A stretch of 64,000 nt of DNA from Penelope pileata (Eukaryota > Chordata > Aves > Galliformes > Cracidae), in the NCBI GenBank assembly GCA_013396635.1, contig WBMW01005871.1:1848163-1912162 (forward strand), given 5' to 3'. Shown piece after piece: positions 27,701-42,700 of the stretch. Positions within the stretch are counted from its first letter, which is position 1, and every line of letters begins with the position of its first letter. Position numbers and translations under genes: made by a program. The notes below the pieces were generated by a model that saw only the letters and a program-made list of their open reading frames with translations, had not been told where the DNA came from and ran no database searches.

Positions 27701-30700
27701 ATTGTAATTAAATATTTTATTATACTTCTAAAAAATTTTCATTAAAGTTTTCTTAATTTTTTCTTACAGCAAAGGTGAAGTTCTTCATCAGAATCATCTC
27801 CACAGTCGTTATCACCATCACATTTCCAGTATGGCTGGATACAGACATGATTTTTACATTCAAACAGCATGGGTGGACAGTATGTACCGTTAGGATACCG
27901 TGTTGCTGAAAAATTTAAAATTATTATGACATTTTCCCTTAAAATGAAAGTTTTAGCTTTTTCTGAAAAATATTTAGGCTCATCCTATATTCTTTGTTTA
28001 ACTAGCCTTCTCTCCATAGTAGAAGACACAGGATGAGGCACTACAGCAACAACATCCTGCAGGGACCAAGCGCTTCTTGGTAGTTACAACATAACTAATT
28101 AAATGTTCAAATGAATAGTGAAACAACAGAAGTTATATTCCCAAAAGCTTTTGAAAATAAACTGTCATGAATGCTGCTTGAAGCTGTTACTGATAGTCTA
28201 GTTCAGTAATAAAGGTAAATAATGTCACTGGCACCAAACCCAAGTGACTAAAGAAGTATCTAAGACATTTAATTAAAAAATAGGTTCTGTAGAACCATAA
28301 AAAGATTGAACCAGATCAAAGAAACACCACACAAGATTCTCCCAACTCACATAACGAAACCATATCCTTGCCCTTTCTATGGCTTCTCATACATGTTTTC
28401 CTCCCTTCAAGAAAAGCCAAATATTGTGTAACAACACTTCAGAGAGATTAACTGTTATGATGCAAATTCCAGGGTATTGCTTCACAGTAGATCAATATAT
28501 AGAAGGAAGAGATAAACAGAAAAGTGCTACTTTAGGAAACGCTAGAGCTTGAGCTTTATAAAATCCCATCCCATCACAAAATTCTGTTAGAATGCAGTAC
28601 AACTGGAAACAGTGGACCTTGCAGTGTAGGTGGGATAGTCAAGAACGCTAATCATACATCTGTCTTCTGCTGGATCTGGTAAAAACTGACTTTCTAGCAT
28701 TATGACTGTGTTTACAATTAATGTAAGAGAAGGCAACCTATTAATATATTTAAAAGGTGATTCAAAATATTACACTCCAACTTCTACTGACATCACCTAA
28801 TGCTGCAGAATTCAGTACCTCTAATGAGCCATCTCACTTAGAGACAGAAAAATGCAACTTTTTCTGGAAGTAAGCTCAATGAGCACCAATTGCAAAGCTT
28901 GAAACTCACGACAAGTTGTTTCATCGGAGAAATCAAGGCAGTCCGCATTTCCATCACATCTGAAGCGCTCTGCAACACAGTGTCCACTACTACACTGGAA
29001 ATAACCTGGGTGGCAGGTCCTCAGCTCTGAAAATGATTCAGAAGCAATTGCTGAAATATCTCTTCATTCAAGTCCAGATTAAGTGTTAAGTTTTTGAGAC
29101 CGTCATCCTACAGAAGACTGCAACATCCCAGAGCACTAAAACTGTGCTGCTTTCGGAGGAACGACTAAAACGATCCAGTACATTACTCCATTAAAGAAGC
29201 TTCTCATAAAAGATCATTTTGCAGGAAAAAATACTGATTTAGAAATGAAGTGTGAACATGTAAGAAGTAGCACCCAGACAATACGCACCACAGTCACGTT
29301 CATCTGAATTGTCTTCACAGTCATCATCGTGATCACAGACCCAGCGGGAAGGAATGCAGCGCAAATTGTCACAACGGTATTCACTTTCTGTGCATTCACG
29401 AGGACCTTCATTTGAAATGAAAGCACAAATGTGTAAAGTTTCCCAGCTGCAGATTTAAATACCCACACCTGTCTTCTTAAACCATACAAAAGCAGTACTA
29501 GCTGGTGATATAATGTAAATTAAAACTGAATAATATTAAAACAGGCTTTTCCCATATTCTTTGTGTTTTGTTCCTCTTGACATGAAAAAAAAATTGTTTA
29601 TCATAAAATTAGACAGGAGCAATTTATATTCCAAATCAGGAAAAATATCAATCAAGGCTCATTGTTTACAAAAGTATATACTCCTACATTTGCACACAGG
29701 GCAGAATTCAAATGCCATTTCCGATTGGAAAGCTAGAATTTATCTTGTTGTGATGACTGGATTTACCATTGTTTTTATCGATCAAAAATGCTTCATTGAG
29801 ACATCACTGTGATAGTTCAGCAAACAAAAAACAAGCTATGCAGTAAAATCACCAGATGCTTGCTGTTGAGATTTGTCTGCCCCATTCTCTTTAAGAAACA
29901 GAAGGTGAGTTAAGTCAAAAAGTAACTCACTGCAGTTGTGCTCATCTGACTGATCTCCACAGTCATTATCTCCATCACATTTCCAGCGCAGTGGGATACA
30001 CCGATGATTGTCACAACGGAAATCTCCAGAAGGACTGCAAGTCATCTCCTCTGCAGCGTACACAGTTTGCCAACAAAACACGAGAGCAGCATACATTAGC
30101 ATAACCTTTGATAAGATGGAATGCACAGAAGATAATGGAGGTAGGTAGAGATGTTTGTGCCAAAAACTGGGCCAAATAACAGAAGAGTGATTAAGAAACA
30201 GCTGAAGTAACTATATAGAACTGAGATGGAGACATAAAGGAATAAACTTTGTACTTTCAAAGGAAAAGAATGTTTGTTCTTTACAGTGCCACTATTCCAG
30301 TATGTGGGGTCCATATAAACCTGACCCTCTAGTTTCAGGAGTACAGCAGCTAAGTAAATGTAGAATACACTGACAGTTTTAATAGACTATAATAGCTGAG
30401 CTCAAGTAAAAATATTTCCCATTTCATTTGACAACATATAAGTCAAAATAATATAATCCTTGTCTTCAGAGCTCAAATATGGGAGCTGCACAATGAATCA
30501 CTGCACACAGAAGTTTTCCTGCAGACAAATAACTACCAGTCTAATTGAATGATATCAAATACAAAATTCCCAGGTACATTATTACTAAGAAGACTTTCAG
30601 GAACCCAAGGTGTTTCTAACTTGAAAAAATCTTTTTGGTACAAAGTTATGTTGAAATGACATTCTTCTCCAGACATACCACAGCCTTGTTCATCACTGTT

Positions 30701-33700
30701 GTCTCTGCAGTCATCATTCCCATTGCACACTGCCCACAGTGGTATGCAACGGTAGCTGGTCCTACAACTGAATTGTGTGTGGTTGTCACACCGATAAGCA
30801 GGGCCCACTGAAAAAACAGAGCTAGTTGTTAGCCAGAAAAATGACCCTGGTATTCAGAATTTCAAAATCTGTTACAATTTATACTCAAGATTTGTCTATT
30901 AGATCCACTGTTGCAAAAGCAAAAGCACTAAACATAAAAGATTTTCTATTTTTTCCAATCTATGGTGCTTGTATTCTGCATATGCTACAAATCCACGTCA
31001 AATTCAAAACCTGTTCAGAGCAGTCTTCCCTGAAGTATTTAGTGCTGGTAGCAGTGGCAATAGAAGCCCCAAATCTTAAAGCAACAGAAGGCATGTCCTC
31101 AGATGGAAAAGCTTGGTTCCAAGCTGTTCTTCTTCTGGTGGCCACCACCCTTTTGATGCATTCTGGGCTGACAAGCATGGCTAAGAAAGCTCCACTGGTA
31201 AATGTAGGCTAGAGTGGGTTTTGCATTTGCTCTCTTTGTCAATTTTTGTTTCCAAATCATGGACTTACCACTATGAGAAACGTTAACATCAAGAAAAGAA
31301 ACTTTTTTTTCATAAAAAGCATGACATTTCATGCTCCACAGTGGAGCAAGGTAAAAATTGGTGAACTGACATTCACTGCTTCCATACAGGCAACAGATCA
31401 CATCGGCACATAATCTTTTCCACAAAATATTTTTAAGGACTAAGCAAATAACACTGCTGGATTCAAGGAGGTCAGACTGAGACACTGTCAGTTCTTGGTA
31501 AGCAAGTCAGCATAAGTAAGCTTCCTCACTTCCAAGAATGATAAAGCAGTGAATTATCACATAGAATCTATGTTTTCTAACACTCTTTACTACGTTAGCA
31601 ACTAGCTTGCAGAAAATATTCCTTTCCAATAAATTTTCAACCTCAGGAAAATAAGTAACGCAGTTTGTTCTGCTTTTGTTGTACCATAACGTAGGCAGCT
31701 TACTACAGCTGAATGCTTACTCCAGCTAAATGCTTACTGCATTCGTGGAATGGCTCATCTGAGTTATCACCACAATCATCATCCACATCACACTTCCAGG
31801 ACTCAGGGATGCAGCGGCCATTGTCACATTTAAATTGGCCTGGAGGACAGGTCCTACTCGCACAGTGAGTACTGTCTTCATCCGAGTTGTCACCGCAGTC
31901 ATCCTCTCTATCACACTGCCAGGCTTCTGGGATACATCGTTTATTGGCACATTGCCACTGATGGGTTTCACACTGGTGATTAGCTGAAAGAATGCAAACT
32001 GGCTATTAGGGTACTGAAACTCACAGGAATAGTCTGCTGCAACAGTGTTACATCAATTGGGCATTTATCATGTCTACACCAAAATTTTTTCCAAAAAAGT
32101 CAGTAACTATCTAAAACATCAGAATTTACTTGTCCAGTTGAGGTACAGATTTCCCATGCTACATGGCACATTTCTCACAGCCATTCTGTCAAGCTCACTA
32201 AGGCCCTAAGTTTTTCTAGGAATGAAACAGATACAGATATGCAGCTGTCACACTTAACACCTTATTTATACCTTGTGCCATGTTTAAGAGCTTAGCTATT
32301 TGAAACTCATGTAAAACTGAGATTCCACTCAAATCTGTCATTGTTAGAAACACTCTGCTAATGGATAGCAATGAAACTATCAATTATACAACCACAATGT
32401 TGTTTTGTTTCTTTTCCTTTATATTATTATGCTTGCAGCTGCCAGAAATACATTATTTACAAGCAGAAGACTAAGGATTTGCTTTTTAAATTAGATGTAA
32501 GCACGTCGAATTAGGTTTCTAAGGCAACAACATTATTCCACAAGCATAATGAGGCTCTATTGCCAAAATACTGCCATCACAAACAGCTCTCCAAAACAAT
32601 TTTACCACATGCACTGGGTTTTGGACAACACAGAGTGTAAAATAATTTTGTTCCCTTGTGCAAAGCTCTAGAATGTGGGAAAAACGATGTACTGACTTGA
32701 GCATTAGGAAGGCTTAGATTCTTCATCTAGATCATGGGTTTACACTAGATAAAACAGAGTGGATCCTACTTCCAATATTGTTTGTCTTAGATTGCAATTT
32801 ACACCAGTGCAAATTTGACTCAAAGGTATAGAAAATGCTTAGATTTGGGGCATTTTCACTCTCTTTTGCTCTCTTCTACTCCACTTTCACACTGAGCTAA
32901 ATTGCTGCACTAGGTGCAAGACAAGAGAAGACCTGCCTTTCTCTACCTACCATTTTCACCTGTAAGAAGGGGATAATTATAACAATATATATTGTTTACA
33001 TGCTTTGTACTGGCAAAATTCACTTAAAATTATTAGTGGTAACATACCACAAAGTACAGGATCTTCATCTGATCTGTCATAGCAATCTGCCTGGGTATTG
33101 CACAAGAAATGTGGACTTGTGCAGTTCCCATCATTACACTGGAATTGACCAACAGGGCAGTATCGGTGTGGACATGTAGGGGGCTCATCAGAGCCATCTC
33201 GACAGTCCCTCTGTCCATCACATTTCCACCAAATAGGAATGCACCTACAAAGAGAAAATAACATTTTCTTTGTTGACAAAGAGTCTCTAGAGATAAAAAA
33301 TAATAATAATAATAATAATAATAAAAACTTTGACAGCACAAAAGTCTAATTTCTTGAAACTGTCAAGACACCTTGAATTTCATCTCCTATGCCTTGTATG
33401 TCATATGCTAACAAAATATGCCAGGAGACTCTCCAGAAACAGATGATACTGGTGGGCCTCTAAAAGAGCATTCATAGTCAATTAATAAGGACTGAATTTT
33501 AAATTATATTTGTGGTAAATATATCTCATGCTTTTGAGATCAATCTTCAGTTGGATTTTTAATCAGGTAACACATTAGTGATTCACCTGTTTAGCACAAG
33601 AGTTTCACTAGGGATCATCATTGTAACACTGTTTCAAAAGACCCCCCAATAAGATTAACAGGTTCCACAGTGACACAATGGCAGCACAGCAGCTCTTAGG

Positions 33701-36700
33701 CCACATTCCTTTCCTCCTGCTGCAGCTGTCTCAGAAGAAAGAGTGAGAAATTTGTCACCAGACCATTTAAATGTTTTTTTTCTGGGCCACTCCTAGACAG
33801 CATATATGTAGAAGAAAGAGATGCACTACAAAAGATATACAAATGGAAAAAGGTCCAGGTTTGTGTGGAAATGGTTTCTGGGGTCTACATGTTTCTAATA
33901 TTTCAAACTTTGCTACATTAGCAATGCTATGTAACAGGGAGAAAAAGGGGGGGGGGAAGTGATTTAAACTAGGAGCCTACAAATATTTTTTCAAAGCAAA
34001 GCCTGTCTGTTCCTGGCTTTGTTTTTCCTAGGACATCACAGAATCATAGTAAGGAGAAATCATTGTTTTCATGTCCTTTTGAAAAAGTCTAAAGTGAAAT
34101 ATATCTTTAAAAAGGCATCAGGAAAAGATGGTGAGCAGTAGACTTACCTCTCAGTGTCTGCACAGAGAAACTGGGTGCTAGAGCACATCGGAAGGCAGTG
34201 TGCTGTATTGCCAAACTGTACTACCATGAAGTTATCAGGACATTCACAGGAATAACCCTGACCACCAGCTTGTATTAGACACAGATGGGAACAACCACCA
34301 TTGTTGGTGCCACAGGGATTGTTAACTAGTAAAACAGAAAAATGAATATTACTATACATTGCAAATCCCAGGACATGAAGGTCGCAACGTTCAATACTCT
34401 TCTAATGTTGTATTGAAAGCTTACATGTAGTAAGTTGAAAAACAAAATCTAGGTAAGTAGGCACTCAGAAAAATATCACTTCATAAACATGAAATGTATA
34501 CTATTGGTCATGAATTTTAAGAAGCTAATTTAAAATTATGCGTTTGCAGTCTGGTTCTACTTCAGCAGCTAATCAAATACCATTTATATGTGTAAAGTAG
34601 AGGACTATGTTTATTCTGTGCATTTCATTTCCCTGAGCAAATGAAAAAGCTGAGTGCACTCAGGATCCTTTCCAATTAGTCTTCAGATAACAGGTGGCCC
34701 TGTAGATGCAAATTTAATTCTGTTTTCTTACCAAACGGTTGTCTGTATGGATGGTAAACATGGATGTCAAATGGCCTATGTGTGGTGTTCACAAGAACAG
34801 TCCTCTCTGATCCATCATATTTATTTCCCTTTTCAACAGTTCTGGTGTTCCAGTCAGTCCAGTATATCGTGTCTTCAAAAATTGTTATTGCAAATGGATG
34901 AGGTAAAGTCCCATCATATACAGTATGACGATGATGTCCATCCAGGTCAGAGTACCTAAACAAAGAAAAGCATGTGAAACATTCAGAAAAATGCTAGATC
35001 TTTTCATCTTTATATGCTACTGTTAAGTCTTTACTGGTGACTAGGACCATGCAACAGGGGAACTGTAGCTTCTTCACCCTCATGATAGAACACTGTCCTC
35101 AGCAAATTCATTTTAAGACACGCAGAAAAGTAAAACAGGTTATTCTAGGCAACAAAATGTAACAGAGGAACATCCACAGACACAAAGTCTTCCCACAGAA
35201 GTGTACCAGCTAGTCCAATGAAATTCTGCACACTTAATGACCTACTACAAGTTATTTTTGTCACATAAGAGACTGGCTTGCCTGGATCATTCAGACTGCT
35301 AATAACAGAGCACTTAACACCATAGGCCTCCTAAATTCCTACATTTTACATGCCTCCCAGATTTAGAGTCTCCTCTGGTAAGACAAATTTAATAAGATTT
35401 TATATTTTTGCTATGATCTTGCTATATAGGGGTAAATCAGCAAATACAAGAGGTAGAAACAGACAGAGAAACACACATACAGCCATACAATTAATATATA
35501 TTTTAAATAAGACATTTTTAAACATTCCAGCATAGAAAAGGCTGCCAGAAGAACGAATATAAAGACGTAGAATGAATGCATAACACTAAGTGCAATAACA
35601 CATGCACTTACATAACACTATGTGCACATATAAACATGAATACAAATACAGAAGATTTTTTTGAAGTGTTTCAATGCCTTGACAAGAACCATAATGTTAC
35701 TTACTAACCTCAACTGATCTTTAAGTGGTAATTTTCCAATGCTAGAAGCAATTAATAGGCTTTTATCAATTAACAGGAAAAAGTTATGTGCTAACAGGAA
35801 ATTTCATGCTGTAACTATGGACACTGCTGTAAAAGTTGACGATAACATAACGGGTAAGTTTGCGGAGATCCTCTAATGATTTGTGTACTATTAGCACACA
35901 CCCAGTTTAGCTGTTACAGCTCATCTCATATGCATAGACAGAAACAAGAGAATCAGAAAAAATAGTGATTTTACATTCAATTCTGCCTTGGTTCATGCAA
36001 GGTACAGATGCACATCTTGCATATTCCAGCATATACTGTGAATCTTTTCACCTGAATTTTTCAATAATTTTTGGACCACTTCCAGCAGGACTTTGAATGC
36101 AAATATATGGATTAGGCTACTGCACCACTCCTATCACCTACTACTCCAGACTTCCTGACTCTCATTTCCTATAGTGTCAGTGGATAGGACCATGGTGCTT
36201 ACAGCATCTACAAAGTCTGCCATTGAAATCCAGTATGAGCAAATTATTCTGTTGCTTTATCCCTCTCTGTGTACGTACTCAATGTAATTTAGATGGGCAT
36301 CTGCCCAGTAGAGCTTGTCGTTGGTGTAATCTATGGTGAGTCCATTGGGCCACTCTAACTTTGTAGAGATAATCACCATCTTGTCCTTGCCATCCATGCC
36401 TGCTCGTCCAATATAAGCCCGATCTGCCCAGTCTGTCCAGTAAACCTGTCTGTTCAAATAAACAAATACAATTAGGGTTGTAGAAAAAATATGCTGAAGT
36501 AAATACTAGAAGCCACACCTCAAAGACAGTATTTCCTGCAATGAAAGTAAACCAGACACCAAGGCAGATAAGAAAAAGGTTAATGCATTCACTTGTTACT
36601 TTAACCACTACAGCAAACAAGTAGAGGCATGCAATCACAAACACCTTCAAAGAATGCAACTGGCAGCCCCATTGTCTATCAAACTGCACACACATCTATT

Positions 36701-39700
36701 AACCTTTTCAGCCTTGCAATCAAGAAGTCCTAGTCCACATGCAATCAAATTCCACTTTCAACCTCTGTCAACACAGCATATAAAGCTATGAAAAGTAAGC
36801 TACTATTTTTCCTAAGCTCCAGCTAAGATATAATGTCACACAAATCTAAGCACACAGCCAAAATCTATTTCAGATTTTCAGAGATAGTGCAAGACTATTT
36901 AAAAGAGAAAGGAAAAGCATACCCATATTTTGGATGAACAACAATTGCTCTGGGGTACTGAAAGCAGTAAGTGTTGTTGGCATCCACACATCGATCCACC
37001 AGTTTTTTGCGGAATCTTCCATCAAGTTCAGAGACATAGAGACAATCTTTGTAGGCATCCACCCAGTACAATTTTCTGAAATGTTTGAGAGTTAATTTAT
37101 TTGGTTTATTTTACTTCACAGAACCTTAAATTTCCATTTTTTTCCTTCTAGAAGCAATATATCCACTATAAAGGAAGAATATATACTGTACTGACATCAC
37201 TTCTACTCTGTGCTCCAGTTTGCCCTTTTTACTCCTGATGTTTCTGCATCCACAACCATTGGTGCCAAATTAAAACTTGCAGTTGCCCAGTTGAGTAATA
37301 ATATTCCATTTGCCAATATATTACTGAGCTACATCCTTCCTTCCTCTCCTAGCAACAACAGCCAAAGAAGAGCAGGAAGGCATAAATGCAGTATAACGGA
37401 TTGTGACTGGAGCTGCAAAGTGTTAGAGAGAGTCACCACTTCAGGAGCTGTCACTTCTGCTCTTCTCAAACTAGTAGAAGAGCTGACAGGGTCTCCTTTG
37501 AAAATTGCTAACTACTACAGTTTGACAGTCTAATTTGAATCTCACTTTGAATTTTTTAACAATTCTATTACTTTGCCTAAGAATTATCTGCAGCTGTAAT
37601 CAAAGAAAACATGCAAGCTGAAGCATTGATTTTTGAAAGCCTACAACAAAACAAAGCATTTAATTTGTTGAATTAGAACTAAAGTAGGCTACTTTGAGAT
37701 TGCCTGCATGGCGTCTTCAGCTCCAGTGTGCACAGAGTCATTGCAGAAATAGCCTGACAAAATCTCTGCCTGTACCACCCTGACCTATGGTACTCCTATG
37801 AGGGAAGAGGAGTGAGAAGATAATCTTCCCCAGCCTGCAGCTCATGGCATTCTCCAGTCCTCATCCTGTACCAGAAGTGAGCAAAACAACTCATTCACCA
37901 TTATATGATCCTTCAGCCTTTCTGAAACATCTAAACAAAAATTGACTGAACACATACCTAATGGTACCTGAATTCATTCAACAATTGCATTAGTAAAAGA
38001 GCAATAGGATCACTTTGGCTAAAATTAGTCTTTTCCTTCCTCACCTCTCCATCAATCATAAAGCATTTGGGAGTGCTGGCAATGTTAATTATCATTAGCG
38101 TTAGATACAAAGTGGTATAAATAAAAACTATTATATTGACATATTCACAAAAGCAGTATAAAAATAAAAACTATTATATTGACATATTCACAAAACCACA
38201 CTCTCTTAAGTTCCACTTGTGACTTTCTGAATCACTCTCATTATTCTCAAGAGCTTTTCATATTGAAAAAAAAAGCAAAAATTAGTGAAATACAGTCAAG
38301 AACACTGTCAGAGAGGGCAACACATAAGGACAGTTTCTGTTGCATAAATCAAGGTACCTACACATGGCAGGCAATAAAAAAAAAAAAAGACCACAATGCA
38401 AAAGTGTTTTCCAATTTGCCCTACATTGCTCTTCTTTAGCAAACAATGCGGAATATGTGGTTTGAGCGTCAGAGAAAGATACACTTCTCAAGAGCAAAAA
38501 AACCCATGCTCTTTGTGTTGGTACAGGAGCTCAAGTTCATTCATATTTATTGTCACTTCTTCACTGGAATCTAGGAACGTGTTGTAGCATATTGCTTATG
38601 CAGAGAATGAAGCCCAAATCCCGACCTTTTTTCCTTTGCTAGCAACTGCAACTACTAGCCTAAGCTCAGAATCCCTATCCCACACGAACATGCAATTTCC
38701 CAGCTGCCTGCTTGGCTAGGCTGTTCCTTGATTGTTTCATAACAAGCTTCTCACATGAGTCATATGCAATACTTTATCATTGATGAGATAATAACTTTGA
38801 TATAAACTCAGTAAAATAAATACGAGAACAATTACACAAAAATGTATTATAGGCCTATAAGCTTTTCCAAAGCAGTTGTATAATACTGCATCCACAATCC
38901 AAAGTTACTTCAGTGCTCTTCAGAGATTTTTTATGAAGTAGGAGAATCTGAAGGTAAACTCCCTCACATATCATCTCCTCAGCAACCCAGAAAGACAGAA
39001 AATGTATTTTCTTACCTGCCAACCCAGTCAACAGCGATACCTTCCCCGTTCGGCACATCATCACTTATCACTGCCTCCTTATTTGTTCCATTTAGGAACA
39101 TTCGTTCAATGACCTTCCTCCCCACATCAATCCAGTACAACCTTTTTTCCACCCTGTCAAAGTCCAGTGCCACCACATTTCTCAGTCCTTGCAAAATGAG
39201 AGAATAAGACTGGCCATCTGCTGTGAGATTTCTCAGATAGTAACGGTTGCTAAAAATAAGGTATGGGGAGATATTACTATTTTGCCGGCAACTTTTTCCG
39301 TCAGGCTCCCGGATATAGCCTGGGGCACACTTACAGATGTAGGAGCCAGCTGTATTCTCACAAATCTGGCTACATACTGATGGAGTTTCATTGCACTCAT
39401 CAATATCATCACAAGTCCGTTTATCAGACATAAGTTTGTATCCAGGATGACAAGAGCAGTAGAAACTTGTTTGGGTGTCTGTGCAGTCATGATCACATCC
39501 ACTGATTGAAGGGTCACTGCATTCATTTATACCTAGGGAAGAAAAGGAAGTTCTACTCAAGCAACCTACTTACAGAGCAAAGAGTGCAGTGACTTTACAA
39601 TGTACTCTTCTATCTCTCTCTCCCTGCCTTTCCCTGAAAATGCTGAACACAAATCCGATCTGGCTGTAAGAAAGGTGCAAGGAAAAGCATCTTAACTAAT

Positions 39701-42700
39701 AAAAAAAAAAAACTACAGCTCCTTTGAAGTGTGTCACCAAACTCATTGAGCGCAAAAAATACACATACCAATGGATTTTGGAAATGCAAGGGCAATATAA
39801 AACAATGTATAAACTATATCTCTAAGGTCTCTTCCAACCTGAACCATTCTATGGTTCTATGATATTTACAGTTCACATAATTAGCTAACTTTCAAGGTTT
39901 GTTAAAACAGTATACAATTGATATGATTTAATAAAAACAGATTAAATGTACATGTTCCTCATAATTTTTCTGAGATACCACCATGGAACAGATATGTTTG
40001 TAATTATGCAATTATCTTGAGATGGGTTTTTTTTGTTGAATCTGCCAACGCATTTTAAATGAAATAGACAGTCCAAATAAATCTACACATACCACATCCT
40101 TTTTCATCACTATTATCTAAGCAATCATCCAACCGATTGCAGACTTTAGCCATTTCGATGCAGTTTCCATTGTCACATTTAAAGTGATGGGGAGAGCACG
40201 TTGCTTCTGGTGTACTACAGAGGTGTTCCAGCTCATCAGACTCATCACCACAGTCATTATCTCCATCACACATGTAGGCCTTGGCAATGCAGCGCCCATT
40301 CTGACAAGTGAACTGGTGCTGCTGACATGGTTCATAGATGCATCCCCTTTCATCGCTTGTGTCACCACAGTCATTCCGCCTGTCACATCTGAAGAAGAAT
40401 GAACACTTTTTTCAAATTGAAGAAGGCAATTACCATCTCCAGGGCTCGATGCACTCTCCTGATTATTGGATCTAATGGAAGCGACTTTCAGAAATCAGGG
40501 CTGAAATCATTATTATATAGAGTCTGATCCTGTAAGTCCTGCTTGTATTCCCTGTAGCCATTACAAGCTGTACAGAATCACCTCATGAGAGGCTACTAGG
40601 CACAGAAAAAAATGATTAAATGCCAATGGTGAGAACTTTGAGTATTAGCATGGAAAATTCCATATCATTTCCAAGTAAAAACTCATGCATGAATGCACTG
40701 TAGATAAATATTTACACTACAATATGCAAAACTATTTAAAATATTTTCACTATAATATGGAAATTATTTTACAACTAAAGAGTCCAAAAGAAGCTGAACT
40801 AGCTCCTTTGCTTAAAGCAAATTTTGATGATTTTCTGCAGCAGTTGAAATAATTACAAACCTGTATGTGTTTCGGATGCATAAACCATTATTACAAGTAA
40901 ACTCATTTTCTGTGCAAGATCTTCGTGTGCAGTTCTGATGTTCATCAAGTGCATCACTGCAGTCAGCATCACCATCACAGATCCAAGCCCGAGGAATGCA
41001 CCTCCTGAGCGGGGGGCGATTGTTGGCACATGTGAACTCTGCGGCTGTGCAGTTGCGGTTTGCTAATGGAGAGCACGATCACTGAGTCAGTAAGTTACAC
41101 TCTGTATGTAAAACATCCCTAGCACACACACAGCTTGGATATCAACACTTAATCCACAACAGGGCCATGTTCTGCTCCACACAGATAAATGGATATCACT
41201 CATATACAAAACTCATTTCCATCAGTTCTCAACTGGGCATTGCTCTTCATGGAGGCTGACAGGGAGTCAGAGTACTTTAGGATTCCTTAGCCAATGCTGG
41301 CACACACAGAACTCTGGATCTTGCCAGATACTCAGTAAAAGCCTTCCACACGTCTGGCCAGATTATCTGGCAGCTGAATAGATATCAGGCCTAGGCTATC
41401 TAGTTCCCAATTTCTTCAAGGTATTCAGTACTCCATGGATCATATAGGTGGAGAACCACTGAAGTTAAATAGGGCAAGGACTGCAAGTGCATTCAGCTGC
41501 TGTTAAAGGAATCAAGGAACAGGATCAGGCTTTCCTGACTTGCTTCTCTCTCTTATCCTCTAAACTGCCTTGGCAGTTTTTTCATGAGTTTTTTGCTTAC
41601 TTATTTGTAAATAAATTATGCTAATGCTATGTGGATATTAATAGGTACAAGATGTAGCTTGGGATGATTAGGGAATCACAGAATTGTAGGGGTCAGAAGG
41701 GACCTTGAGAGATCATCGAGTCCAACCACCCTGCAGGTTCATCAAAGCAGGTTCCCTAGAGTAGGCTGCACAGGTAGGCGTCCAGGCAGGTCTTGAATAT
41801 CTCCAGGGAAGGAGACTCCACAATCTCACTGGGAATATCTCTGCTGAAGTTGTTGCCCCAGTCATACAAACCACCCAGGTTAACTATATCTCACAACTGA
41901 AACTCAACAATTCAAAGAAGAGTACTCAAAAAAACGGAACTTTTTTTGTTTAAAAATCAGTGAAACAATCAATTTTAATTCAATACAATGAAAATGAAGG
42001 CACATGAAGAATGTACCTCATGCTTAATGTGTACCTTTATGGATAGAAAAATTGGTTTGGTTTCGGTGTTTTTTTGGTGCTTTTTTTTTTTTAATGGAAA
42101 ATGCCTGCCAAAGAAAGTGCAGTATCTATTTGTATTAGCCACATACCACAATTGTGTCTTTGATCCTCATCACTCATATCCCCACAGTCATTATCACCAT
42201 CGCAGATCCACGTTGCTGGGATACATCTGCCATCATCACATCTGAACTGGTCACTTGAACAAGTCCGCACTTGAGGCACTTAAAAATGAACAGAATCATT
42301 CCACTTGTTAAACTAACCTGCATTGCTACTATAATCTGCTGAGGAAGGTGTTTTAGGGAGAATCCTATGACAATGGAACAAGAAATGTAAAGTAAAAGCT
42401 TAAGTAGAACAGATGTGCTGTTAAGAGTCTCCCTCTGGTCAATAATATTGGCAATCTCTACAAATACTGTACTGTTTGGATTATCAGCCTGCTAATTTTG
42501 TTATACTTCAAAAGCACTCTGCTTCAGAAATCTGAGACCAGAAGACTAAAATATGAAAACAACATTAAATACGTGAATACAGCAGTCAGCACATAATAAC
42601 CCCCCCCTTTTTTTTTTTATGTAATGAGGATCTGAAGTTGGCATAAGATGCAAGACATTTTCTTAAGCTAGAGGTGCAGCTCTAGAAATGTGCAAAGTGA

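Larger units (their letters stand above)
26393..33047 (-). other. LRP2 introns within the eleven-repeat LA cluster
   Basis: Introns between W25 and W33. These include 27906-28909, 30808-31737 and 31984-33047. The two 128-codon open frames at 30826-31212 (plus) and 31099-31485 (minus) overlap each other and have no LA or other module. I treat them as chance. Confidence 0.45.

Noticed and set aside
30533..30678. Open frame continuing past the W27 LA repeat
   Set aside because: A clear GTATGT donor follows Cys-Gly, and the downstream residues have no family similarity, so it is intron read-through.
30826..31212. 128-codon open frame on the plus strand in an LRP2 intron
   Set aside because: It overlaps an equally long frame on the other strand, has no recognisable domain, and lies wholly in the intron between W26 and W27. 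Most likely chance.
31738..31971. Alternative-frame protein with repeated VMWMMIVV/MTAVTTRMKTV patterns
   Set aside because: It is a shadow of the W26 LA repeats in another frame. The pattern comes from the repeated acidic codons.
37210..37533. 107-codon plus-strand open frame
   Set aside because: Intronic (W20-W21), no domain, no promoter or poly(A) context, low-information composition.
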